From assembly GCA_002748755.1 (NCBI GenBank), contig PDTD01000017.1:85979-149978 (forward strand): a stretch of 64,000 nucleotides of DNA, read 5' to 3'. The notes beneath the pieces were generated by a model. It saw only the letters and a program-made list of their open reading frames with translations, did no database searches and had not been told where the DNA came from. The stretch comes from Desulfobulbus propionicus. Lineage in GTDB: Bacteria; Desulfobacterota; Desulfobulbia; Desulfobulbales; Desulfobulbaceae. Of this stretch, positions 46,544 through 54,205 are shown one piece after another (positions within the stretch are counted from its first letter, which is position 1; every line of letters begins with the position of its first letter). A program made the translations under genes and the position numbers.

Positions 46544-48059
46544 TGCTGATCTGTTTAGCCATAATGCTGATTTCTGCCAGCAACAATAGGGTAAAGAGCC
46601 CCAGAAACATCCAGAAGGTTGTTTGAACAGTTTCTGCGGCCAGGTTGGTACGTGCCACGCTTACCGGTAACAGACCATGAATTGCCCACGGCTGGCGACC
46701 AGCCTCTGCCACGAGCCATCCTGCCTGGGATGCGGTCAGCCCCAAAACATACAAGAGTGTCCCGCCGGCAAGAAGCCACTTCTTGTCCTCCAGGGTGCCC
46801 TTAATGCAGTATACAAAATATGCCAGAAAAACGGCCACGAACATTGTACCCAGCCCCACCATAACATGAAAGGCGTAAAAAGACATCGCCACCGAGGGCA
46901 CGGTCTCCTCTGGAGACTGCAGAAAACCATAGCCGAGATGTTCCTTATAGGTGTTGAATGAGTTCAGGTGGGCTTGGGCAGTGAACATATCCCCTTCTTT
47001 TTGGGCCTCCTGGTACGACTTAAGATGAGCCAGAGCCAGTTTACCCTGCTCCATTTTCTCCTCTGCTCCCATAAGGCCATGTTCTTCATTCCCATACACC
47101 AGATCCTTGATACCGGGAACATATGCCCCCCAGGAACGGGTTGCCATCAAGCCGAGTAGCCCCGGAATCTTTACCTCAAAAACAAAGCCCGGCTCATCGT
47201 TGTCAACGCGTTTATTCCGGTTAACAATACCTGCGGCGACCAGTCCGGCATTTTCTTCACCTTCCCACAGTCCCTCAAATGCGGCCAGTTTCATTGGCTG
47301 GACCTTGGCAACCATATAAGCGGACTCATCACCATTGAAGACGACAAAGAAAGAGGCAACCAGCCCCAGCGACGCCGCCACGACTATGGAGCGCTTGGCC
47401 ATGAGTACGTGACGTTTGCGCAGCAGATACCACGAACTGATGGAAAGGACAAAGAGTGCCGCCACCAGCATGGAGGAAGAGGCAGTATGCACGAACTTTG
47501 ATACCGCATAGGGTGAAAGGGCCACTTCACTAAAATTTTGCATCTCAAAGCGAGCCGTATCCGGGTTGAATTCCTGCCCAACCGGATACTGCATCCACGC
47601 ATTGGCAACCAGAATCCACACTGCGGACATATTGGAGCCCACAGCCACCATCCAGGTGGCAAACAGGTGGAACCCCTTAGAAACTCTGTTCCAGCCAAAA
47701 AACATGACGGCAAAAAAGGTTGCCTCTAGAAAAAAGGCGACAATACCCTCAATGGCCAAGGGCGCCCCAAAAATATCACCCACCATCCAGGAGTAATTGG
47801 ACCAGTTGGTTCCGAATTCAAACTCCATGATAATGCCGGTTGCCACCCCGATGGCAAAATTGATGCCAAAGAGTTTCATCCAGAATTTGGTCAACCGTTT
47901 CCATTCTTCACTGCCGGTTTTCAAATAAATGGTATGATAAAAGGCAATGATCCAGCTCATTCCCAACGTCAATGGCACAAAGAGCCAATGATAGCATGCG
48001 GTCAGGGCAAACTGTCCCCTGGCCCAACTGACCGAAGCCAGGTCAAAATTCTCAATCAT
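46527..48059 (-). CDS. cydA: Cytochrome bd ubiquinol oxidase subunit I
   Basis: The haem-bearing catalytic subunit (b558, b595, d), which reduces O2 to water with quinol. 510 residues. It has ALTACYHWLFVPLTLGMSWI with the haem b595 His, the GVATGIIMEFEFGTNW motif, a quinol-loop region KLAAFEGLWEGEE, and QAGWLVAEAGRQPWAIHGLL. In an anaerobe this enzyme mainly defends against oxygen. It forms one operon with DUF4492, cydB and cydX. Confidence 0.95.
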   Translation of the reverse strand: MIENFDLASVSWARGQFALTACYHWLFVPLTLGMSWIIAFYHTIYLKTGSEEWKRLTKFWMKLFGINFAIGVATGIIMEFEFGTNWSNYSWMVGDIFGAPLAIEGIVAFFLEATFFAVMFFGWNRVSKGFHLFATWMVAVGSNMSAVWILVANAWMQYPVGQEFNPDTARFEMQNFSEVALSPYAVSKFVHTASSSMLVAALFVLSISSWYLLRKRHVLMAKRSIVVAASLGLVASFFVVFNGDESAYMVAKVQPMKLAAFEGLWEGEENAGLVAAGIVNRNKRVDNDEPGFVFEVKIPGLLGLMATRSWGAYVPGIKDLVYGNEEHGLMGAEEKMEQGKLALAHLKSYQEAQKEGDMFTAQAHLNSFNTYKEHLGYGFLQSPEETVPSVAMSFYAFHVMVGLGTMFVAVFLAYFVYCIKGTLEDKKWLLAGGTLLYVLGLTASQAGWLVAEAGRQPWAIHGLLPVSVARTNLAAETVQTTFWMFLGLFTLLLLAEISIMAKQISIGPEE

Positions 48060-48070
48060 AACTCCACTCC

Positions 48071-48328
48071 TTATTTGCTTAAAGTGTTCTCTGAAGGTGG
48101 TGTCGTCAGTTGCCGCAACACGTACTCCGCCCTCTGTTCATCAGTCGAGAATCGGGTCGCTAAAAAATCAGGGAAGAAAAACAGCTTCAAAACCCCGAAT
48201 AATATAAAGACCTTGATAAAAATAATTTTCCACAATGTTTTTCCCACGGTCATACTACGAAAGCCATCCAGGTAAAAACGATAGACACGTACAAATGGAT
48301 TGCTCGTACTCATTGCTGATTGGTCCAT
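48071..48328 (-). CDS. DUF4492 protein associated with cytochrome bd
   Basis: An 85-residue protein, 11 nt upstream of cydA. NPFVRVYRFYLDGFRSMTVG, then KTLWKIIFIKVFILFGVLKL, matches DUF4492, which is often encoded next to cydAB. One membrane span is likely. Its role is unknown; assembly or stability of the oxidase is inferred from position. Confidence 0.82.
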   Translation of the reverse strand: MDQSAMSTSNPFVRVYRFYLDGFRSMTVGKTLWKIIFIKVFILFGVLKLFFFPDFLATRFSTDEQRAEYVLRQLTTPPSENTLSK

Positions 48329-48338
48329 TAAAATCTTC

Positions 48339-48565
48339 TAGCCCGACTTTCTCATGAACTCAGGCGATGCCAGTGGTAAAAATTTTGGCAGTGTATTATA
48401 GCATCCTTTATGTGTTGTCAAAGCAATACAGGAAAATGGTGCCGCGTGGGCTGAACTTTGGTGCACACTTTGGAGAAACTTGAGCCGATCCACGGACATC
48501 GCATATATCTCTTTTTGTATATCTTTTCTCTAATGAGATAAAATGTTCATGAGACATCCGGGCTA
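48339..48565. repeat. Dispersed TAGCCCGG element, complete, 227 bp
   Basis: The ends are TAGCCCGACTTTCTCATGAA and TTCATGAGACATCCGGGCTA. The interior is in reverse order relative to the 53982 copy. It lies just upstream of DUF4492-cydA and may carry or separate their promoter. Confidence 0.85.
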
Positions 48566-48717
48566 GTGGTGATCGATGGATTAGTTGCGAAAATCTCTAT
48601 ATGTTTGGATTTTGCAGCTTCCTGGAAAAGCTTGGCAAGCAAGTATGGGTGGAAATTTCAGCATGTTGGTTACTTTCCTGCAGGCTGGTCAGGACCCCTG
48701 TTTAACTTTAGTACGTG

Positions 48718-48742
48718 GTACACCATGCACCGGATGGTGTAC
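48718..48742. repeat. Perfect inverted repeat
   Basis: GTACACCAT and ATGGTGTAC flank a 7-nt spacer. It has no T-run, so it is not an obvious terminator. It could be a protein-binding site or part of a decayed element. Confidence 0.4.
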
Positions 48743-48774
48743 TCGACTGCCCGTGTTAAACGTAGAAACGTCCC

Positions 48775-48844
48775 ACCCAACGGAGAATAAGGTACGAAAA
48801 CGCCCGGACCTGGAGCCGAATGAACCGATGAGAACTGCGGCCTA
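48775..48844. repeat. Dispersed TAGCCCGG element, right-arm fragment
   Basis: AATAAGGTACGAAAACGCCC, then ACCTGGAGCCGAATGAACCG and ATGAGAACTGCGGCCTA match the right arm. The left half is missing or unrecognisable. Confidence 0.5.
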
Positions 48845-48919
48845 AAACACAACAAAATTGTATATCCGAGCAACTGATATCTGTCAACGATAAACATGCT
48901 GCGACCTGCATTCCTGAAG

Positions 48920-49029
48920 GATGCGGGGAAACTCTTCCACCGTGTTGTGACAGCAAAGAGAAGGTACTCTTCTGCACTGCCAAAAACTGTGCATCTGGCA
49001 CCGTCTGAGGTGCTGAAAAAGACAGGCTA
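48920..49029. repeat. Dispersed TAGCCCGG element, right-arm fragment
   Basis: ACTGCCAAAAACTGTGCATC, TGGCACCGTCTGAGGTGCTG and the end GACAGGCTA match the right arm. The terminal CTA, read on the minus strand, is the TAG stop of the next gene. Confidence 0.55.
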
Positions 49030-49773
49030 AAACTGCTTGATCTCTTTTTTCGTCAAAGTCCGCCACGGTATACCTGACCCTGATTGCAGAGCCTGTACAG
49101 GCAGTACTTCTTCATGGTTTATGAGAACTGTCTTCAACTGTTCCTCTACCACTAAAACCATTTCCTCCCCGGCAAGAACACTCCTGTCTTCGGAAACCAG
49201 GCTGGAAACATGGGCCTTTTCACACAACTCTGCCGCCCTGAGGAGCGTTTCACCGAGGCCTGCTTCCTGCCACCCCCTGCATCGACCGTCACTTCCGTAG
49301 AGCTTCAAGCCAACAGCTGCAAGCGCACCCACCACGCCATCTCCAGTGCCGCCATGTTCCGACAAATGCAGCCCCGTCGCAGCGGCCAGGGAGTAGCCAG
49401 CCCTTTTGGTCAGTACGGCCCGTTTAGCCTGCAGACCGTACGCAATCAGGGACTCTGTTTTCAAAGCGTCATCATTTACGGCTATACACAAACCCGGATC
49501 CGAGCCAGCCGCAGATTCTTCTTCAAGAAAACGGATCATCCGCTCTGTAATTTTCCTCTGATCGCTGTCATTCACATCCACTGAACAGCACATGCCGCTG
49601 TTGTGTGATGTGTAGGGTATCTGCTCATGAATAAACAGCTGATGCCTTGAAACCGCAGAGCGATTGTGTATCAACCCATCCTCACAAAGCCTGGCCACAA
49701 TATGCTCCAGCAGTTGACCGGAACCGGGGCTTTCTGCGTTATCCGTATCATCTATACTCAACAATAACTGCAT
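49027..49773 (-). CDS. DDTD-motif protein, TiaS-like N-terminal domain
   Basis: 248 residues from ATG 49773 (GAGGTG ribosome site). The N-terminus LLLSIDDTDNAESPGSGQLL carries the DDTD motif of TiaS, the archaeal tRNA-Ile2 agmatidine synthetase, and GSDPGLCIAVND and HGGTGDGVVGALAAVGLKLY also resemble its TCKD region. The archaeal OB and zinc-ribbon domains are absent. Bacteria use TilS for that tRNA, so this is probably a kinase-like relative with another substrate. Confidence 0.6.
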   Translation of the reverse strand: MQLLLSIDDTDNAESPGSGQLLEHIVARLCEDGLIHNRSAVSRHQLFIHEQIPYTSHNSGMCCSVDVNDSDQRKITERMIRFLEEESAAGSDPGLCIAVNDDALKTESLIAYGLQAKRAVLTKRAGYSLAAATGLHLSEHGGTGDGVVGALAAVGLKLYGSDGRCRGWQEAGLGETLLRAAELCEKAHVSSLVSEDRSVLAGEEMVLVVEEQLKTVLINHEEVLPVQALQSGSGIPWRTLTKKEIKQF

Positions 49774-49804
49774 TGACACACCTCTTTCTTTCACCCAACC
49801 AAGT

Positions 49805-49863
49805 ATAATGCGTTACCCAAAACTCCCGATTCTGAAACCGCCCGCGCTGATAAGCAATCCGGG
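49805..49863. repeat. Dispersed TAGCCCGG element, right-end fragment
   Basis: TTACCCAAAACTCCCGATTC, then GAAACCGCCCGCGCTGATAA and GCAATCCGGGC match the right end only. The rest of 49774-50139 holds no recognisable gene. Confidence 0.45.
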
Positions 49864-50139
49864 CAAGCTACCTTACTAAGGAGACACAGCCCTGTTTTTG
49901 AATGATCCCGGCAACAAAACACAAGAGGAACAGCTCCTTACTTGCGGTATCACTTTCTCTGTATTGCGATTGTCCCGAGCCAAGACTATGGGTGACAATG
50001 CCACGCTTTTCCTATGGATGGCGTACAATCACCCCATTTTTGACAAAAGAGTTGCGAAAATATCCTTGTCTTCCCGGTATTCAGGCCCTACAGTATTCCA
50101 TATGAGGCAATTTTCAATGCATTTTACAAGAGGTCTTTC

Positions 50140-50346
50140 ATGGCAGGCAAAATATTTTACCGAGAACGTATCAAGGCAAAAAAAGGATCTAAAAGCCCAC
50201 GCTTCAGAATCATAGCCGTTTGCGATGTCGATCTAAAAGTTTACGGGAACCATTTCCGGACAAAAGAACTCCAACTCCTTGCAGAGGCCACAGGCGCTGA
50301 GCTGGTAGAGCTGCAACGCGATAAAAAAGAACATATGGCCGATTAA
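50140..50346 (+). CDS. Small hypothetical protein
   Basis: A 68-residue basic protein (MAGKIFYRERIKAKKGSKSP, then FRIIAVCDVDLKVYGNHFRT) with an AAGAGGT ribosome site. The strand-helix pattern with a central Cys suggests a small compact domain. No family recognised, but codon use and the ribosome site look genuine. Confidence 0.65.
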   Translation: MAGKIFYRERIKAKKGSKSPRFRIIAVCDVDLKVYGNHFRTKELQLLAEATGAELVELQRDKKEHMAD

Positions 50347-50803
50347 CACGCATGGCTGCTCAAGACAGTTTTTTACTTCTTATATCCTGCATCGCATAAC
50401 GCACCGCGTATGTAGCCAGGCGGCCTCAAGGGACAACAGTCAAACAAAAAGAAAGGGGCCGGTTCCTGCTCCAATATACATCCCTTTTGCTGCATGACAG
50501 GTTCAAGGAAATGACTGCACCCCACAGTGACACCAACCTATCCCGAATTACCCATGAATCGCGGTGCTGAACCAACGCTGTGCCCCCATCAAGCAAAGGT
50601 AGCCTGAATGATGGATGAACAGGGTCCATTCAGGTACCCTGTTCAGGCGGGGAGCGCCGGCACAAGGTGCTTGATGCAGTCAGCACCGCCATGTACGTCG
50701 ACGAAGCAGCCGTACCTACTGTGCTGCTGAAAAATCCGGGATATATCCAGACGTCCAGAATCACGCCGGGTGACAGCGATCTCGCCGGAGAGAGGGTACC
50801 AGT
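50347..50803. other. Intergenic, no recognisable gene
   Basis: No convincing reading frame. Near 50645-50750 there are weak echoes of the dispersed repeat (GTACCTACTGTGCTGCTG and AAAAATCCGGGATAT), too degraded to define. Confidence 0.35.
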
Positions 50804-50998
50804 ATGGATCAAAACGATCTTTGGGAAATCATTGGTGACTTGCAGGACAATGAGCATGAACAAATCGTGCTCCGTCTGTTCATGCAGTATGAAGAACGGC
50901 TGAAAGCCTATCCTGATGATCTGGAAGCCCAACATTTTTTTAATTATTTAAGCGCAATTATCGAACACATTCAATCCTGTAATGTCAACCGTCGTTAA
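50804..50998 (+). CDS. Small helical hypothetical protein
   Basis: A 64-residue acidic protein preceded by GAGAGGG. It is predicted all-helical (LWEIIGDLQDNEHEQIVLRL, YEERLKAYPDDLEAQHFFNY). I do not recognise it. It looks like a small conserved cytoplasmic protein. It is convergent with the lpd gene, and the 218-nt gap between them has no feature I can name. Confidence 0.65.
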   Translation: MDQNDLWEIIGDLQDNEHEQIVLRLFMQYEERLKAYPDDLEAQHFFNYLSAIIEHIQSCNVNRR

Positions 50999-51216
50999 GA
51001 CATGGTCACTGGCGCTCCATAGGGGAAAAACAGGGGCTGCAGTGACTTCACAAAAATGATCAGCAATCAAAAGACGCTTTACCAGGCTGTTGTCCTGCCA
51101 GGCTGCCTGCTCTGTGTGGAGAGCAGGTACAATATTTGAGGGAACAGAGAAGGGCTGACCATCCTTCGGCTCGCTCTAAGAAACGCGTTCTTCATGAAAC
51201 ATGCCTACAGGTTCTG

Positions 51217-52650
51217 TCATCCGCCCCCTTCTCTCGGCCCCTTCCTCTTGGGTGGTAGGGTGTCAGTTATTGAGCCGTCAACCATTTCACAGGCAAAGGC
51301 AAAAGTCTCTGCAAGGGTCGGGTGAGCATGAACCGTCTTGCTGATATCCTCCGCATCTGCTCCCATTTCCAGGGCAAGCACCGCTTCATGGATCAATTCA
51401 CCTGCGTTCTGGCCGCAGATGGCCGCACCGATGATACGACCACTTTCCTTTGAAAAAAGCACCTTACTGGCACCGATCCCGGAACCCGCCGTCAGAGCCC
51501 GACCGCTCGCACCCCAACTGAACTTCCCTTTTCGGTACTCCACCCCCTGTTCCCGGGCTTCCTTTTCTGTCAAACCCATCCAGGCAAGCTCTGGAGAGGT
51601 ATATGCCACCGATGGAATAGTCAGCGGCTGAAAGGCGCTCTTCCTGCCGCTGATCACCTCAGCAGCAACCTTTCCCTGATGGGTCGCCTTATGCGCCAAC
51701 ATAGGTTCGCCCACCACATCGCCAATGGCATAGATGGTGTCTGCACTGGTCTTCAGGGTTTCATCCACGCTGATAAAGCCACGTTCCGAAACCGTGACAC
51801 CAAGGGTATCAAGCCCCAGATTCTCACTGTTAGGTATCCTCCCTACAGCCACCAGGACAGCATCATACTGTGCAGTCTCTTCTTTCCCGCTGTTATCAAT
51901 GGTGACCTGTATCCCCTGCTGCAATGGTTGCAGAGCTGTAACCCTGGCCTTTGTCAAAATGGTATATTTTTTCTTTAATTTCAGAAAAAGAGGCTGCACC
52001 ATATCCTTGTCCGCTGGGGGAACAATATGATCAAGCATTTCAACGATGGTTATCTCCGATCCCAGGGCGGCGTATACCTGGGCCATTTCCAACCCAATGA
52101 TGCCTCCACCTATGATAAGAAACCTTTTGGGGACAAAAGGCAGGGTAAGAGCAGTGGTTGAATCCCAAATCCGGGGTTCTTCGGGCGCCATGGGCAGCAT
52201 AAACGGCCTTGACCCTGTCGCAATAATCGCACGGGAAAAGGAAATACTCTGTTTGTCTGCACCGACAATCACCCCTATGCTTGTCGCTGTTTCAAAGGTT
52301 GCCCTGCCTTTTACCCGGGTTATTTTTCTGGCTTTGCACAGACCATCAAGCCCTATGGTCAGTTGCTCCACCACGGCTTCTTTCTTGGAAAGCAGGGCGT
52401 TGATATCTATTTCTGGTTTGTTAAAACTGATGCCAAATGACTTGATACCCGCGCTCTCTTCAATGACTGCGGCGGCATGGAGCAGGATCTTAGAAGGAAT
52501 GCAGCCCACCTTGAGGCAAACGCCGCCCAGCCTCTTGTCCCTCTCCACCAGACAGACATTCAGGCCCAGATCTGCCGCACGAAAAGCCGCTGTGTAGCCT
52601 CCCGGGCCGCCGCCTATGACGACCAGGTCAAACGTTTTCTTTTCGCTCAC
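51217..52650 (-). CDS. lpdA: Dihydrolipoyl dehydrogenase (E3)
   Basis: The flavoprotein that reoxidises dihydrolipoamide in the pyruvate dehydrogenase complex. 477 residues: FAD-binding VVIGGGPGGYTAAFRAADLG, redox-active CLKVGCIPSK disulphide, NAD-binding LIIGGGIIGLEMAQVYAALG, and the C-terminal His-Glu pair region (VHAHPTLAE). It follows aceF by 14 nt as the last gene of the operon. Confidence 0.95.
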   Translation of the reverse strand: MSEKKTFDLVVIGGGPGGYTAAFRAADLGLNVCLVERDKRLGGVCLKVGCIPSKILLHAAAVIEESAGIKSFGISFNKPEIDINALLSKKEAVVEQLTIGLDGLCKARKITRVKGRATFETATSIGVIVGADKQSISFSRAIIATGSRPFMLPMAPEEPRIWDSTTALTLPFVPKRFLIIGGGIIGLEMAQVYAALGSEITIVEMLDHIVPPADKDMVQPLFLKLKKKYTILTKARVTALQPLQQGIQVTIDNSGKEETAQYDAVLVAVGRIPNSENLGLDTLGVTVSERGFISVDETLKTSADTIYAIGDVVGEPMLAHKATHQGKVAAEVISGRKSAFQPLTIPSVAYTSPELAWMGLTEKEAREQGVEYRKGKFSWGASGRALTAGSGIGASKVLFSKESGRIIGAAICGQNAGELIHEAVLALEMGADAEDISKTVHAHPTLAETFAFACEMVDGSITDTLPPKRKGPREGGG

Positions 52651-52664
52651 GTCCTCCTCCTTGT

Positions 52665-53960
52665 TTACAATAACACTCTTCGCAAATCTTCAATGCTCAT
52701 CCGCAATGTCCGGCAGAATCGGGCAGCTTCAGCACCATCTATGACCCTGTGATCATAGGACAATGAAAAGGGGAGAGTCAGCCTCGGTTCGAACACCTCC
52801 TGGACATTGTTCCAGACAGGTTTGAGATAATTTCTCGACAACCCGAGAATGGCAACCTGCGGTGCACTGACAATGGGCGTGAAACCGGTTCCGCCAATGC
52901 CGCCCAGACTGGAGAGAGTAAAGGACGCACCCTGCATTTCAGCAATGGTCAGCTTACCGGCGAGGGCGGCCTGACTCAATGTCTGCAGCTCACCTGCAAT
53001 CTCTTTCAAGCCCTTTGTATCAGCATCTTTCAGAACTGGAACCACCAGCCCGGCTGGGGTGTCCACAGCGATACCGATATGATAGTAGTGTTTGATTATC
53101 ACCCTGCCCTCTGCCGGGTCAAATGCAGCATTAAAGGTGGGAAAGGCTTTCAGGGCGGCGACCACCGCTTTGATGAGCGCAACCAAGGGAATGAAAGGAG
53201 GATCGCTTGCGGATCCCTCCGCATTCATCTGCTTGCGGAATTGCTCAAGATCCGTGACATCAGCTTCGTCAAAATGGGTAACATGGGGGACGCTCAGCCA
53301 GCTTCTATGCAGATGGGGTCCTGAAATTTTTTGAATCCTTCCTAAAGCTCTCTCTTCAATTTCTCCGTACCTGCTGAAGTCTTCCAGAGGGACCTCTTCC
53401 ATGATCGGCCCTACACCTACGGCGGGGTGAGGTCTGCCTTGCACCAACTTTTTGACAAAAGCCTGCACGTCCTCTTTTTGTATTCTCCCCTTGGGCCCGC
53501 TCCCCTGCAATTGCCCAAGCTCGACCCCCAGTTCCCGGGCATACCCTCGTACCGAAGGTGTGGCATGATAGCGTGCATGCCCCGACTCATACCCTTCGGT
53601 TGCTGTTACCGGTTCCGCAGCCGGGGGCTGCACCCCCGAAACTTCCGGTTTCTCTGCGCCCTGCTCTTGGATTTTGTGTTCTGTTTTTCCAGACTCTTCA
53701 ACCGATTGGGCTTGCCCATCATCTTTGGTTTCAAGAATCAGAAAAACCGTACCGCTGGTAACGACCTCTTCCTCCTTGACATAAATCTCTTTCACAATCC
53801 CGGCAGCAGTGGAAGGAATATCCATGACAGCCTTTTCACTTTCCAAAGCGATGAGTTCGTCCTCTTTTTCCACGGCATCGCCCGGTGAGACATATATCTC
53901 GACAACTGTTATCTCCTGTACATCTCCAAAATCGGGAATCGTAATCTTTTCCGTGGCCAT
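52665..53960 (-). CDS. aceF: Dihydrolipoyl acetyltransferase (E2) of pyruvate dehydrogenase
   Basis: 431 residues. One lipoyl domain (1-80, with the lipoylated Lys in DELIALESEKAVMDIPS), a charged Ala/Pro/Glu linker, a peripheral-subunit-binding domain (YHATPSVRGYARELGVELGQ) and the catalytic domain ending SYDHRVIDGAEAARF with the active His and Asp. A single lipoyl domain is fewer than the three of E. coli. Upstream, a 224-bp dispersed repeat separates it from aceE. Confidence 0.94.
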   Translation of the reverse strand: MATEKITIPDFGDVQEITVVEIYVSPGDAVEKEDELIALESEKAVMDIPSTAAGIVKEIYVKEEEVVTSGTVFLILETKDDGQAQSVEESGKTEHKIQEQGAEKPEVSGVQPPAAEPVTATEGYESGHARYHATPSVRGYARELGVELGQLQGSGPKGRIQKEDVQAFVKKLVQGRPHPAVGVGPIMEEVPLEDFSRYGEIEERALGRIQKISGPHLHRSWLSVPHVTHFDEADVTDLEQFRKQMNAEGSASDPPFIPLVALIKAVVAALKAFPTFNAAFDPAEGRVIIKHYYHIGIAVDTPAGLVVPVLKDADTKGLKEIAGELQTLSQAALAGKLTIAEMQGASFTLSSLGGIGGTGFTPIVSAPQVAILGLSRNYLKPVWNNVQEVFEPRLTLPFSLSYDHRVIDGAEAARFCRTLRMSIEDLRRVLL

Positions 53961-53981
53961 TCACTCTACTCCTGTACCTGC

Positions 53982-54205
53982 TGGTCCGAATTCCTCATGA
54001 ATATTTTAAATATATACAAAATATATTATAAAAACAGTATGATATAAAAAAACAGTTGCAACCAAAACCGCTAAGAGGTTCACCAAAGGTCAGCCAGGCC
54101 AGCACCATCTTCGACAGTATTTTGGCAACACATACCCCCAAGTACAACGAGGTACTGAAAACGACCGAACCTGGCACCACCTGAACTGATGAGAAATGCG
54201 GGCTA
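53982..54205. repeat. Dispersed TAGCCCGG element, complete, inside the pyruvate dehydrogenase operon
   Basis: The ends are TGGTCCGAATTCCTCATGAA and ACTGATGAGAAATGCGGGCTA. The interior has GTTCACCAAAGGTCAGCC, AGCACCATCTTCGACAGTAT and ACAACGAGGTACTGAAAAC. Its terminal CTA gives the aceE stop on the minus strand and it ends 21 nt before the aceF start. Confidence 0.88.
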
